Assembly (NCBI RefSeq): GCF_017744255.1
Contig: NZ_JAGHQP010000001.1
Location: 248,001-312,000 of the forward strand
DNA from: Brevundimonas sp. A19_0
Lineage (GTDB): Bacteria > Pseudomonadota > Alphaproteobacteria > Caulobacterales > Caulobacteraceae
DNA length: 64,000 nt
Direction: 5' to 3'
Shown: in pieces, positions 1 to 8,707 of the stretch
Position numbering within the stretch: the first letter of the stretch is position 1
Layout: every line of letters begins with the position of its first letter
Made by a program: the position numbers and the translations under genes
The notes under the pieces: model-generated
The model's database searches: none
What the model saw: the letters and a program-made list of their open reading frames with translations, nothing else
What the model was told of the DNA's origin: nothing

Positions 1-422
1 GTCATCGGCACGAAGCGGGCGGTGCCATAGACCTCGCTGGTCGAGGTGGGCACGACGCGCTCGACCCCCAGATCGCGCGCGGCCTGCACGATGTTGAGCG
101 TGCCCGTGACATTGGTGTCCACATAGGCGCCGGGCGAATGATAGCTGTAGGGAATGGCGATCAGGGCGGCCAGGTGCAGCACCACATCACAGCCGGTCAT
201 GGCGGTCTTCACGCCGTAAGGATCGCGGACGTCGCCGGCGAAGACGTCCAGAGCGTCCTGGATGTCCTCGGGTGACTGATCCAGCCAGCCCCGGTGGCCG
301 AAGCTGTTGTACTGGACGAAGGCGCGCACCCTGTGACCGTCGCGAACCAGCCGCTCGACCAGATGCGAGCCGATGAAGCCGTCGGCGCCCGTCACCAGAA
401 TGCGTTTTCCGCTGAGGTTCAT
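1..422 (-). CDS. NAD-dependent sugar-nucleotide 4,6-dehydratase, LegB-like (3' end beyond window)
   Basis: Partial gene read leftwards; about 140 N-terminal residues are present and the rest lies before base 1. The N-terminus MNLSGKRILVTGADGFIGSH carries the Rossmann GxxGxxG motif of extended SDRs. Further on there are AFVQYNSFGHRGWLD, HLAALIAIPYSYHSP and TSTSEVYGTA (the Ser/Thr of the active site). These stretches fit the LegB type of UDP-GlcNAc 4,6-dehydratase, which starts legionaminic-acid-type nonulosonic acid synthesis, often for flagellin or surface glycans. A GDP-mannose or UDP-glucose family dehydratase cannot be excluded because the catalytic Tyr-x-x-x-Lys is outside the window. It is transcribed away from the epimerase gene that follows. 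Confidence 0.85.
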   Translation of the reverse strand, partial: MNLSGKRILVTGADGFIGSHLVERLVRDGHRVRAFVQYNSFGHRGWLDQSPEDIQDALDVFAGDVRDPYGVKTAMTGCDVVLHLAALIAIPYSYHSPGAYVDTNVTGTLNIVQAARDLGVERVVPTSTSEVYGTARFVPM

Positions 423-632
423 GAGCCGCTCGACCCCTGCTGTCCGGCCCCCGATTCGGCGCCCGGGACCCAGCATGGCGCAAAGGCAGCGGGATCAGAA
501 GGGCCGCGTCCCGAGGTTGCATGGCTGCTGGACAGCCGCTTATATGCCCGCCACTTCAATGGTCTGGTCGTTGTTCATGTATCCCGTATGCACCCGCGCC
601 CGGGGGTTTTCCGTGCCTCCCGGATTTCGCGG

Positions 633-1790
633 ATGAGCGTCGGCGATGCCTATCTGGCCTGGCTGAGGGACGATGCCCTGCCGCTGTGGAGCGAGCGGGG
701 CGTCGACCGGCTCTCGGGGGGCTTCTTCGAAAAGCTGCAGGCGGACGGCACGCCCGAGCCCCTGCCCCGTCGTGCCCGGGTACTGGGCCGGCAGATTTAT
801 GTGTTTTCGCGCGCATCCCTGATGGGCTGGGACGGACCGGCGGCGGACCTGGTGAACCACGGCCTCGACGCCCTTCCGCGTTTCCGGCGCGAGGACGGCC
901 TGTTCCACTACCGCCTCGACGAAGCGGGGCAGCCTCTGGACGCCCGGCCCGACCTTTATGATCAGGCCTTCATCCTGTTCGGCCTGGCCCATGCTCTTCC
1001 CCTGGCTCAGGACAGGGCTGCGGTGATCGATGTCGCCACCAGCCTTCGGCAGGCGCTCAATGAGGTTCGCGCCCATCCGGGCGGCGGATTTGACGAGGAC
1101 CGGCCGGCGACCGTTCCCCTCAAGGCCAACCCCCACATGCACATGCTGGAGGCGGCCCTGGCCTGGGCCGCCGTCCTGCCGGACGACGAGGCAGCGCCCT
1201 GGACCCGGATAGCCGAAGAGCTGGTGACCCTGGCCCTCAACCGGTTCGTCGATCCCGAAACCGGGGCTGTTCGCGAGTATTACGACGCGGACTGGCGGGC
1301 CCTGCCGGCCGGCGACGACGCCCAGATCGAGCCGGGCCATCAGTTCGAATGGGGATGGCTGTTGACCCGCTGGGGTGTGGCACAGGGCGATGCGCGGGCG
1401 CTGGAGGCCGGACGGCGGCTGGTCGACCTCGGCGAGGCGCACGGCATTGATGCGGCGCGCGGGGTGGCCTTCGGCGGCCTGACCCCCGCCCTCTCGCCCT
1501 GCGATCCGGTTGCGCGCCTGTGGCCCCAGACCGAGCGGATCAAGGCGTGGGTCCAGCGGCGGGACATGGCGGCGACCGATGCCGAGCGGTCGCATGCCGA
1601 GCAGCGGCTGGAGGCCGCCCTCGCGGGTCTGGTCCCCTATCTGCGCGTGGATCGTCCCGGCCTGTTCCATGACCGGATGACGGCCGACGGCCGCTTCATC
1701 GACGAACCGGCCCCCGCCAGCAGTCTGTATCACCTGATGACGGCGGCCGAGGAACTGGCCCATACTCGCCCGGACGATCCATCGATCTGA
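633..1790 (+). CDS. AGE-family (N-acylglucosamine 2-epimerase-like) sugar epimerase/isomerase
   Basis: A 385-residue cytoplasmic protein with no signal peptide, the usual length for the family. It has the (alpha/alpha)6-barrel signatures: NPHMHMLEAALAW, then GHQFEWGWLL near residue 235 and SLYHLMTAAEEL near residue 365; the histidines in the last two match the family's catalytic pair. The family covers GlcNAc 2-epimerases, mannose isomerases and mannose-6-phosphate-isomerase-like enzymes, and the sequence alone does not choose between them. The frame is open upstream of base 633, but the ATG at 633 begins the conserved domain directly; no convincing ribosome site decides the start. It lies 11 bp before a GH13 alpha-glucosidase gene, suggesting co-transcription and a sugar-catabolic role, although the LegB-like neighbour would also fit ManNAc supply. 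Confidence 0.8.
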   Translation: MSVGDAYLAWLRDDALPLWSERGVDRLSGGFFEKLQADGTPEPLPRRARVLGRQIYVFSRASLMGWDGPAADLVNHGLDALPRFRREDGLFHYRLDEAGQPLDARPDLYDQAFILFGLAHALPLAQDRAAVIDVATSLRQALNEVRAHPGGGFDEDRPATVPLKANPHMHMLEAALAWAAVLPDDEAAPWTRIAEELVTLALNRFVDPETGAVREYYDADWRALPAGDDAQIEPGHQFEWGWLLTRWGVAQGDARALEAGRRLVDLGEAHGIDAARGVAFGGLTPALSPCDPVARLWPQTERIKAWVQRRDMAATDAERSHAEQRLEAALAGLVPYLRVDRPGLFHDRMTADGRFIDEPAPASSLYHLMTAAEELAHTRPDDPSI

Positions 1791-1801
1791 GGACGGACCC
1801 C

Positions 1802-3400
1802 ATGCGCAGCGCGTCGAACGAATGGTGGCGGGGCGCGGTCCTCTATCAGGTCTATCCGCGCAGCTTTCAGGACAGTGACGGCGACGGTGTCGGCGACCTC
1901 CAGGGCCTGATCCGGCGGCTGGATCACATCGCCGACCTGGGCGTCGACGGCATCTGGCTATCGCCGGTGTTTGCCTCGCCGATGAAGGACTTCGGCTATG
2001 ACGTCTCGGACTATTGCGCCATCGACCCTCTGTTCGGGACGCTGGACGACTTCGATGCCCTTGTCGCGGAGGTCCATGCGCGCGGGCTGAAGCTGATCAT
2101 CGACCAGGTGTATGCCCATACATCCGACGCCCATGACTGGTTCCGGGCCAGCCGGCAGGATCGCACCAACGACCGGGCCGACTGGTATGTCTGGGCCGAT
2201 GCGAAGGCCGACGGGTCGCCCCCCAACAATTGGCAGTCGGTTTTTGGAGGCCCCGCCTGGACCTGGGATGCGCGGCGCGGCCAGTACTACATGCACAATT
2301 TCCTGGGCAGCCAGCCGCAGCTGAATGTGCGCAACCCCGTCGTCCAGGATGCCCTGCTGGACGTCACGCGGTTCTGGCTGGATCGCGGGGTCGACGGCTT
2401 CCGCCTCGACGCGATCAACTTTGCCATTCACGACGCGGCCCTGACCGACAATCCGGCCGATCCCCGGCCCGGCCCGCGCACCCGTCCGTTCGACTTCCAG
2501 CTCCACCTGTACAATCAGTCCCAGCCCGAGATCCCGGCCTTCCTCGAGCGCCTGCGGGACCTCGGTGAAAGCTATGGCGACCGATTCTTCGTCGCCGAGG
2601 TCGTGGGCGATGCGGCCGAGGCCGAAATGCACGCCTTCACCCGGGGAGGCGACCGCCTGCACAGTGCCTACGGCTTCAACTATCTCTATGCCCGCGCCCT
2701 GACGGCCGGGCGCGTGGCCGAGACTACCGGACGCTGGCCGGGCGCGGACGGCGAGGGTTGGCCCGCCTGGACTTTTTCCAACCACGACACGCCGCGGGTC
2801 GCCAGCCGCTGGGCCGGCACGCACGACACCGGCACGACGGCCCGGCTGGCCATGCTGTTGCTGATGACCCTGCGCGGGAATGTCTTCCTGTACCAGGGCG
2901 AGGAACTGGGCCTGCCACAGGCCGAAGTGCCGTTCGAGCGGCTGGTGGACCCGGAGGCCATCGCCAACTGGCCTATGACACTGGGCCGGGACGGCGCCCG
3001 CACCCCCATGCCCTGGACCTCCGACGGCCCATGGGGCGGCTTTTCAGAGGTCGAGCCCTGGCTGCCCATGGATCCGCGCCACCTGGACCTGGCCGTCGCG
3101 GCGCAAACCGGGGGTGAGCACTCCATGCTGACCCTGACCCGGCATTTGATCGCACTGCGGAAGACCCGTCCGGCCCTGACCACGGGCCGGATGACCATCG
3201 TCGAGGCCGACGGGCCGCGCCTGGTCTTCCGTCGGGACGCGGACGGGCAGGCCCTGCTGTGCCTGTTCAATCTGGGCGATTCGCCGATCCGGATCGACGT
3301 GCCCGACGGGGCGAGCCTGATGGCCAGCGTAAACGGTGCCGAGGGCACGGCGGGGCAGTTGCCGGCCTGGTCGGGCCAGATCGTCGCCCTGTCGTCCTGA
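1802..3400 (+). CDS. GH13 alpha-glucosidase (oligo-1,6-glucosidase/maltase type)
   Basis: A 532-residue retaining glycosidase with a TIM barrel. It opens with WWRGAVLYQVYPRSFQDSDG, the classic start of GH13 alpha-glucosidases. The catalytic set is complete: nucleophile Asp203 in GVDGFRLDAINF, acid/base Glu266 in FFVAEVVGDA, and the transition-state Asp329 in FSNHDTPR. The QxDLN-type strand and the calcium-like DSDGDGVGD loop are also visible. It should release glucose from short alpha-glucosides such as maltose, isomaltose or sucrose. There is no signal peptide, so it acts in the cytoplasm. A GAGGAC stretch before the ATG can serve as ribosome site. It sits directly behind the AGE epimerase gene, and no maltose regulator or transporter is next to it. 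Confidence 0.92.
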   Translation: MRSASNEWWRGAVLYQVYPRSFQDSDGDGVGDLQGLIRRLDHIADLGVDGIWLSPVFASPMKDFGYDVSDYCAIDPLFGTLDDFDALVAEVHARGLKLIIDQVYAHTSDAHDWFRASRQDRTNDRADWYVWADAKADGSPPNNWQSVFGGPAWTWDARRGQYYMHNFLGSQPQLNVRNPVVQDALLDVTRFWLDRGVDGFRLDAINFAIHDAALTDNPADPRPGPRTRPFDFQLHLYNQSQPEIPAFLERLRDLGESYGDRFFVAEVVGDAAEAEMHAFTRGGDRLHSAYGFNYLYARALTAGRVAETTGRWPGADGEGWPAWTFSNHDTPRVASRWAGTHDTGTTARLAMLLLMTLRGNVFLYQGEELGLPQAEVPFERLVDPEAIANWPMTLGRDGARTPMPWTSDGPWGGFSEVEPWLPMDPRHLDLAVAAQTGGEHSMLTLTRHLIALRKTRPALTTGRMTIVEADGPRLVFRRDADGQALLCLFNLGDSPIRIDVPDGASLMASVNGAEGTAGQLPAWSGQIVALSS

Positions 3401-3450
3401 CTGCGCATGAATGTCGGCACCATGTCACATCCAGCCGCTACAGGCCGGAT

Positions 3451-4260
3451 ATGCGCCGCGTGCCATTTCCATCCGCCCTGTCGTTCCACAGCCTGAGCCC
3501 GCGACGGGGGGCCGAGATCGCCCTGGCGGTCGGGCTCGGTGTGGTCGTGGTGGCCGGCATCCTTGGCATGAGCGCGGACGGACGGTCGCTTCAGGCCCCG
3601 GGCAGCGCCCAGCGCCCCCTGAGCGACCCTGCGGTGTTCGACCGCTTCGACCCCTTCTTCCGGCAGGGCGAGGCGCCAGCCCTTCTGGACCTGACGGCCG
3701 AGGGCTGGCTGCTGTTCGGCACCCGTACCGGGGCAAACGGCACCGCCATCCTGCAAGGGCCGGACGGCACCCAGGCCGCCTATGGCATCGGTGACACAGT
3801 CGCGCCCGATCTGGTGCTCGCCGCGGTGGCGCCCGACCACGTCATACTGAGCCGGGGTGGCCATACCCTGCGGCTGGAGTTCAGTGACATCTCCATCCCC
3901 GCCCCCCCTCCTCCGCCGGAGGGCGTCCCGTCCAATCTCTCGGGGGACGCCGCCATGGCCGCGGCCGAAATGGGTCTGACGCCGCCCCCCGCAGACGCCT
4001 ATGTCGCCGGTCTGCGCCCCCTGTCCCGGGACGGGCAGATCGAAGGCTATGTCTGGCGGCGCGGGGCGCAAATCCCGGCCCTGTCGGCCGCCGGGCTGCG
4101 CGAAGGCGATGTGGTGACGGCCGTGAACGGCGAGGCGCTCAGCCGGGACGAACGCGTCCAGGAACTGGGCCAGATCCTGGGCACCGGCACCCCCGTGACC
4201 CTGACGGTGCGCCGCGGGGGCCAGACCCTGAATGTGACAATCAATCCGCCTTCGGACTAG
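3451..4260 (+). CDS. Type II secretion system protein C-like inner-membrane protein with PDZ domain
   Basis: A 269-residue protein: a short cytoplasmic N-terminus, one transmembrane helix (IALAVGLGVVVVAGILGM, residues about 27-45), a periplasmic homology region (about 65-150, with GWLLFGTRTGANGTAIL and AYGIGDTVAPDLVLAAV), a proline hinge (PAPPPPPEG) and a C-terminal PDZ domain (about 185-268, LREGDVVTAVNGEAL). This is the GspC architecture. In type II secretion systems GspC links the inner-membrane platform to the secretin and helps choose substrates. No other gsp gene is in the window, so it is either a detached gspC of a system encoded elsewhere or a specialised relative. The next gene encodes a large secreted lipoprotein, a plausible cargo. 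The ATG at 3451 is chosen because it begins just before the membrane anchor. Confidence 0.8.
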   Translation: MRRVPFPSALSFHSLSPRRGAEIALAVGLGVVVVAGILGMSADGRSLQAPGSAQRPLSDPAVFDRFDPFFRQGEAPALLDLTAEGWLLFGTRTGANGTAILQGPDGTQAAYGIGDTVAPDLVLAAVAPDHVILSRGGHTLRLEFSDISIPAPPPPPEGVPSNLSGDAAMAAAEMGLTPPPADAYVAGLRPLSRDGQIEGYVWRRGAQIPALSAAGLREGDVVTAVNGEALSRDERVQELGQILGTGTPVTLTVRRGGQTLNVTINPPSD

Positions 4261-4455
4261 ATGACGCAAATTCTATACTTGCAGTATAATTGTCATCTTG
4301 CGCGATATTGATCTGATAACTGACTATCCGTCACATCGCATAACATTTGCGTCATCTTAATATTGCAATGACCGCCTAGAGGACTGGACCCGGGGTTGCC
4401 GGGTGCGTCACACGGGGTGCGGGTAACCCAGACATTCATTCCGAGGGGTTCCCCA
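4261..4455 (+). promoter_or_regulatory. AT-rich leader with long-range dyads upstream of the lipoprotein gene
   Basis: This 195-bp gap is strikingly more AT-rich than its surroundings up to about 4375. ATGACGCAAAT at 4261-4271 recurs as its exact inverse, ATTTGCGTCAT, at 4345-4355. GTCATCTT occurs directly at 4292-4299 and 4351-4358, and a GTCAT/ATGAC pair lies at 4351-4372. This looks like several binding sites for one regulator around a promoter. A GAGGGG ribosome site precedes the ATG at 4456. The sites resemble half Pho boxes (TGTCAT) only loosely, so the regulator is unidentified. Confidence 0.4.
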
Positions 4456-5907
4456 ATGCGTCTTTCCAAGATTCTGCTCGCCAGCGCGACTGCCCTGGCC
4501 CTGGCCTCGTGCGGTTCGGCCGAGGTGGCCTCGCCCGGCGAAGGCGATTTCGGTGGCGGCACCGGTGGTGGCACCGGCGGCGGTGGCACCGGTGGTGGCA
4601 CCGGCGGCGCGGCCGCGGACTGCCCGACCGGCTTTGCCAATGTCGGCACCATCACGACCGGTGCGGGCGCGACCCTGCGCAACTGCCAGCTGCCGGCCCT
4701 GATCCTCGGCAATCTGGTCGTCGCCCAGCGCGCGGGCACCATCTATTCGGTCTCGGGCCGCACCGACGTCGGCCAGGACCGCGGCGCTGACCCGGCCGCC
4801 CCGATCGCCGGCGCCCAGCAGGGCATCCTGACCGTCGAGCCGGGCGTGACCGTCTTCGGTTCCGGCGGCCTGGACTACATCGTCGTCAACCGTGGCTCGC
4901 AGATCTTTGCCGAAGGCACCTCGACCAGCCCGGTCGTCTTCACCAGCCGCCAGTCGGTTGAAGGCACCACCGGTGTCGACTCGATCGGCCAATGGGGTGG
5001 CCTGGTCATCCTGGGCCGCGCGCCGACCGCCGTCTGCCCGGCCGGCGTGACCCCGCCGAACGTGGGCTGCGTCGCCCAGGTCGAGGGCACCAACGCCTTC
5101 TACGGTGGCAACACCGGCGCCGATAACTCGGGCCGCCTGCGCTACTTCCGCCTGATGCACTCGGGCTTCCAGATCCTGCCCGGCAACGAGCTGAACGGCA
5201 TCACCCTGGCCGGCGTCGGCTCGGGCACCACCCTGGAGTACATCCAGGTGCACAACAGCTCGGACGACGGCATCGAGCTGTTCGGCGGCACGGCCAACCT
5301 GAAGTACGTCGTGCTGACCGGCAACGACGACGACTCGCTGGACACCGACACCGGCTGGCGCGGCGCCGTGCAGTTCGCCATTGTCCGTCAGGCTCCGACC
5401 CGCGGCGATCGTGGCTTCGAGTTCAGCTCGGCCGGTAACCAGGCCCTGTTCACCCGTCCGGTCATCTCGAACGCGACCATCATCGGCCGCACCGACGGCG
5501 CCGGCGGCGACGGCATCGTCCTGAACACCGGCCACGCCCTGCAGCTGTACAACTCGGTCGTGTCCAAGCCCTCGGGCACCTGCTTCGACCTGGACGACGC
5601 GGCCACCGTGACCAACGGGCCGACCTTCAACTCGGTCTATCTGTCGTGCGGCACCACCTTCCGCGCTGACGGCAACCAGGACGCGGCGACCTCGGGCATC
5701 TTCGCCACCGGCTCCAACAACAGCGCCGGCGGCACGACCCTGAACGGTGTGGTCAACGGCACCAATGAAGCCGCGATCACCCCGACCCCGGTCAATGGCG
5801 TGAACGGCTTCCTGTCGAACACGACCTACATCGGTGCCGTCCGTGACTCGAGCGACACCTGGTACGCCGGCTGGACCTGCGGCATCTCGGCCGGCTCGAC
5901 CTGCTGA
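4456..5907 (+). CDS. Secreted lipoprotein, beta-helix-like, unknown function
   Basis: A 483-residue exported lipoprotein. The signal peptide ends in the lipobox LASC (MRLSKILLASATALALASCG), and a Gly/Thr-rich linker of GGGTGG units follows at about residues 33-56. The body has repeated short strands rich in Asn, Gly, Thr and Asp, for example EYIQVHNSSDDGIELFGG and NDDDSLDTDTGWRG, like a right-handed parallel beta-helix, with Cys pairs near the end. I do not recognise a named enzyme; related proteins are, to my knowledge, annotated only as hypothetical lipoproteins near TonB-dependent receptors. It lies between a GspC-like gene and a receptor gene on the same strand, which suggests a surface-exposed partner for that receptor. 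Its codon use is very regular and strongly C/G-ending, consistent with high expression. Confidence 0.75.
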   Translation: MRLSKILLASATALALASCGSAEVASPGEGDFGGGTGGGTGGGGTGGGTGGAAADCPTGFANVGTITTGAGATLRNCQLPALILGNLVVAQRAGTIYSVSGRTDVGQDRGADPAAPIAGAQQGILTVEPGVTVFGSGGLDYIVVNRGSQIFAEGTSTSPVVFTSRQSVEGTTGVDSIGQWGGLVILGRAPTAVCPAGVTPPNVGCVAQVEGTNAFYGGNTGADNSGRLRYFRLMHSGFQILPGNELNGITLAGVGSGTTLEYIQVHNSSDDGIELFGGTANLKYVVLTGNDDDSLDTDTGWRGAVQFAIVRQAPTRGDRGFEFSSAGNQALFTRPVISNATIIGRTDGAGGDGIVLNTGHALQLYNSVVSKPSGTCFDLDDAATVTNGPTFNSVYLSCGTTFRADGNQDAATSGIFATGSNNSAGGTTLNGVVNGTNEAAITPTPVNGVNGFLSNTTYIGAVRDSSDTWYAGWTCGISAGSTC

Positions 5908-5920
5908 TACCTGCGCCTGT

Positions 5921-5950
5921 CGGGGCGGCGGTTCTGACGCCGCCGCCCCG
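5921..5950 (+). terminator. Intercistronic hairpin between the lipoprotein and receptor genes
   Basis: CGGGGCGGCG (5921-5930) pairs perfectly with CGCCGCCCCG (5941-5950) across a 10-nt loop. No T-tract follows, so a partial terminator or an mRNA-stabilising hairpin that raises lipoprotein over receptor expression is more likely than full termination. Confidence 0.5.
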
Positions 5951-5990
5951 ATTCGTCGTTTCCCGATATTTCCCATTCGAGGCGCTGATC

Positions 5991-8642
5991 ATGAAGACGC
6001 TTTCCCTGACACTGAGCGGCCTGCTGCTCGCCAGCACGGCGCTGATCGCGCCCGGCGTGGCCCTGGCCCAGCAGCAGGACCCGGTCCCGGCCCAGTCCGA
6101 CGCCCAGGACCCGCAACAAGAAGCCCAGGTCGACGAGATCGTCGTCCTCGGCCGCTATATCCCCGAGCCCCTGCGCGAAACCTCGGAGGTTGCCTCCTTC
6201 GTCACGCGCGAGGACCTGCAGCGCACCGGCGATGACGATGCCGCCGCCGCCCTGACCCGCGTCACCGGCCTGTCGGTCGTCGAAGGCCGCTTTGTCTATG
6301 TGCGCGGTCTGGGTGAACGCTATTCCTCGGCCCTGCTGAACGGCTCGCCGCTGCCCAGCCCCGAGCCCCTGCAACGCGTGGTGCCGCTGGACCTGTTCCC
6401 CTCGTCCGCGCTGGACGGGGTGACGGTCCAGAAGACCTATTCGGCCAACTATCCGGGCGAGTTCGGTGGCGGCGTCATCGACCTGCAGACCATCACCGCC
6501 CCGCGTGAGCCCTTCCTGACCATCTCGGCCAGCATCGGCGGCAATCTGGAGACCACGGGCCGCGAGGGTTACATCTATTACGGCTCGCGCACCGACTTCA
6601 CCGGCTTTGACGACGGCACGCGCGACGTGCCCGGCCTGCTGCGCGACGCGATCGCCACCGGCAACCGGGTCGCCACCGGCGCCAACTTCACCTCGGCCGA
6701 CATCCAGGCCATCGGGCGCGACTTCGTCAACGCCCCGCTGAACCTGCTTCAGACCCAGGACTACATTCAGCCGAACTTCGGCCTCGACATCGCAGGCGGT
6801 CGCTCGTGGGACGTGGGCGCCGGTCTGGAGCTGGGTCTGGTGTTCGTGGCCGGCTATGACAACAACTGGCGCACCCGGACCGGCATCCAGCAAGAAGGCC
6901 GCCTGGATGTCGATCAGCTGGTCGTCCAGACCAACTATGACTACGTCTCGACCGAGAACGACATCGGTCTGAACTTCCTGGGTGGCCTCAGCCTCGGCAA
7001 CGAGAACCACCAGCTGAAGTGGACCAATCTGTACGTCCGCAACGTCACCAAGGAAGCCCGCACCCGCGAGGGCGTGGACTTTGCGGCGCCGGGCACCGGC
7101 GAGGTGCGCGACGACTATACCGAATGGTTCGAGCGCAGCCTGTTCACCAGCCAGCTGGCCGGCACCCACTGGCTGATGAATGGCGATCTGGAGCTGAGCT
7201 GGCGCGGGGCCTATGCCCGCACCGACCGCGACGCTCCCTATGAGAAGGTGATCCGCTATCGCCTGGACCCGGATGGTGTCTATCGCCACGACACCGAGGC
7301 CCAGCGTAACTCGACCAGTTTCTCGGAGCTGGAAGACGAGATCGTCAGCGGCGGCGCCGACTTCGCCTGGACCACGGCCCTGTCGTCGGTCCGCGACATG
7401 ACCGTGCGCGGCGGCGTGGCCTATAGCGACAACACCCGCAACGCCGAGCGTCGCGACTTCCGCTTCTATGCGCCCAACGGTCTGCCGCTGGACGTTCAGG
7501 ACAGCCGCGTCGACTATCTGTTCTCGGACTTCAACCTCGGCCCGGCCCTGCTCGAGCTGCAGGAAATCACGCCCTCGGGCGGCGCGGCCGCCTATGAGGC
7601 CGGCCTCGAGACCCAGGCCGCCTATCTGCAGGTCGAAGCCGAGATCGTGCCGCTGGTCAGCGTTTCAGCCGGTGTCCGCTATGAGGACGCGACCCAGTTC
7701 GTGACCCCGATCGACCTGTTCGGTGGCGCCTTGGTGTTCCAGCCGACCGAGCTGCAGAACAGCTACTGGCTGCCGTCGGCGACCCTGACCTGGAACTTCG
7801 CCGAGGACATGCAGCTGCGTCTGGGCGCGTCGAAGACCATCGGCCGTCCCCAGTTCCGCGAGCTGGCCCCGCAGCAGTATCTGGATCCCGACAACGATCG
7901 CCTGTTCTTCGGTAACCCCTATCTGGTGGATACCGAGCTGGTGAACCTGGACGCCCGCGTCGAGTGGTATTTCGCCCGCGGCCAGTATGTGACCGGCGGC
8001 GTCTTCTACAAGGACATCGAGAACCCGATCGAATCGACGATCAACGACATCGGCAGCGTCATCCAGCAGACCTATCTGAATGCGCCGAACGCCACGCTGA
8101 TGGGCTTCGAGGTCGATGCCAAGAAGTACTGGGAGATGCCGGACCACAGCTGGTCCTTCATCGCCAACAAGCGCTGGCTGGTGCAGGCCAACTACACCTT
8201 CACCGACTCCGAGGTGAATGTGGACGCGGGCGACACCGTGCGCGTGCTGTCGGCCGGCGGGGCCGAGCGTCCGGCGTCGGACTACATCATCGACGGCAGC
8301 CGCATGCAGGGTCAGTCGGAACACCTGGCCAACCTGCAACTCGGCTGGGAAGACGACATGGCCCGCTCGCAGGCGACCATTCTGGTGACCTGGGTGTCCG
8401 AGCGCAGCTCGGCCCGCGGCCGCCCGGGCGAGCCCGACCTGATCCAGGAGCCGGGCGTGATGCTCGACTTCGTCTATCGCAAGGACTTTGAATGGGGTGG
8501 CCGCGACATGGGCCTCGCCATCGAGCTGCGGAACCTGCTGGACGAGGAATATCTGGAGTATCAGGAACTGGGCAACCGCATCACCGCCAATGGCTATGAC
8601 CTGGGCCAGAGCGGTTCGATCAGCCTGACCACCCGCTTCTGA
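5991..8642 (+). CDS. TonB-dependent outer-membrane receptor
   Basis: An 883-residue receptor with a signal peptide (cleavage after ALAQ, residue about 27) and a TonB-box-like segment, VDEIVVLGRY. The plug domain is at about 50-170 (VTREDLQRTGDDDAAAALTR, FVYVRGLGERYSSALLNGSP, FGGGVIDLQT). A long 22-strand-type barrel follows, ending in SISLTTRF with the terminal Phe needed for outer-membrane insertion. Its plug resembles carbohydrate- or organic-ligand receptors of Caulobacter and Xanthomonas more than classical siderophore receptors, but the ligand is unknown. It lies 83 bp after the lipoprotein gene with a hairpin between, so the two are probably co-transcribed and act together at the cell surface. 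A strong terminator follows. Confidence 0.92.
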   Translation: MKTLSLTLSGLLLASTALIAPGVALAQQQDPVPAQSDAQDPQQEAQVDEIVVLGRYIPEPLRETSEVASFVTREDLQRTGDDDAAAALTRVTGLSVVEGRFVYVRGLGERYSSALLNGSPLPSPEPLQRVVPLDLFPSSALDGVTVQKTYSANYPGEFGGGVIDLQTITAPREPFLTISASIGGNLETTGREGYIYYGSRTDFTGFDDGTRDVPGLLRDAIATGNRVATGANFTSADIQAIGRDFVNAPLNLLQTQDYIQPNFGLDIAGGRSWDVGAGLELGLVFVAGYDNNWRTRTGIQQEGRLDVDQLVVQTNYDYVSTENDIGLNFLGGLSLGNENHQLKWTNLYVRNVTKEARTREGVDFAAPGTGEVRDDYTEWFERSLFTSQLAGTHWLMNGDLELSWRGAYARTDRDAPYEKVIRYRLDPDGVYRHDTEAQRNSTSFSELEDEIVSGGADFAWTTALSSVRDMTVRGGVAYSDNTRNAERRDFRFYAPNGLPLDVQDSRVDYLFSDFNLGPALLELQEITPSGGAAAYEAGLETQAAYLQVEAEIVPLVSVSAGVRYEDATQFVTPIDLFGGALVFQPTELQNSYWLPSATLTWNFAEDMQLRLGASKTIGRPQFRELAPQQYLDPDNDRLFFGNPYLVDTELVNLDARVEWYFARGQYVTGGVFYKDIENPIESTINDIGSVIQQTYLNAPNATLMGFEVDAKKYWEMPDHSWSFIANKRWLVQANYTFTDSEVNVDAGDTVRVLSAGGAERPASDYIIDGSRMQGQSEHLANLQLGWEDDMARSQATILVTWVSERSSARGRPGEPDLIQEPGVMLDFVYRKDFEWGGRDMGLAIELRNLLDEEYLEYQELGNRITANGYDLGQSGSISLTTRF

Positions 8643-8672
8643 TCCTTCAGAAGTCTTCCTCCCCACGACTGC

Positions 8673-8707
8673 AAGGGCCGGCTCGCAAGCGCCGGCCCTT
8701 TTTCTTT
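8673..8707 (+). terminator. Rho-independent terminator after the receptor gene
   Basis: AAGGGCCGGC (8673-8682) pairs perfectly with GCCGGCCCTT (8691-8700) across an 8-nt loop and runs into TTTTTCTTT. It closes the transcript of the lipoprotein/receptor unit. Confidence 0.9.

Noticed and set aside
4289..4340. Canonical Pho box before the lipoprotein gene
   Set aside because: Single TGTCAT-like halves occur, but no second half is present at the 11-bp spacing.
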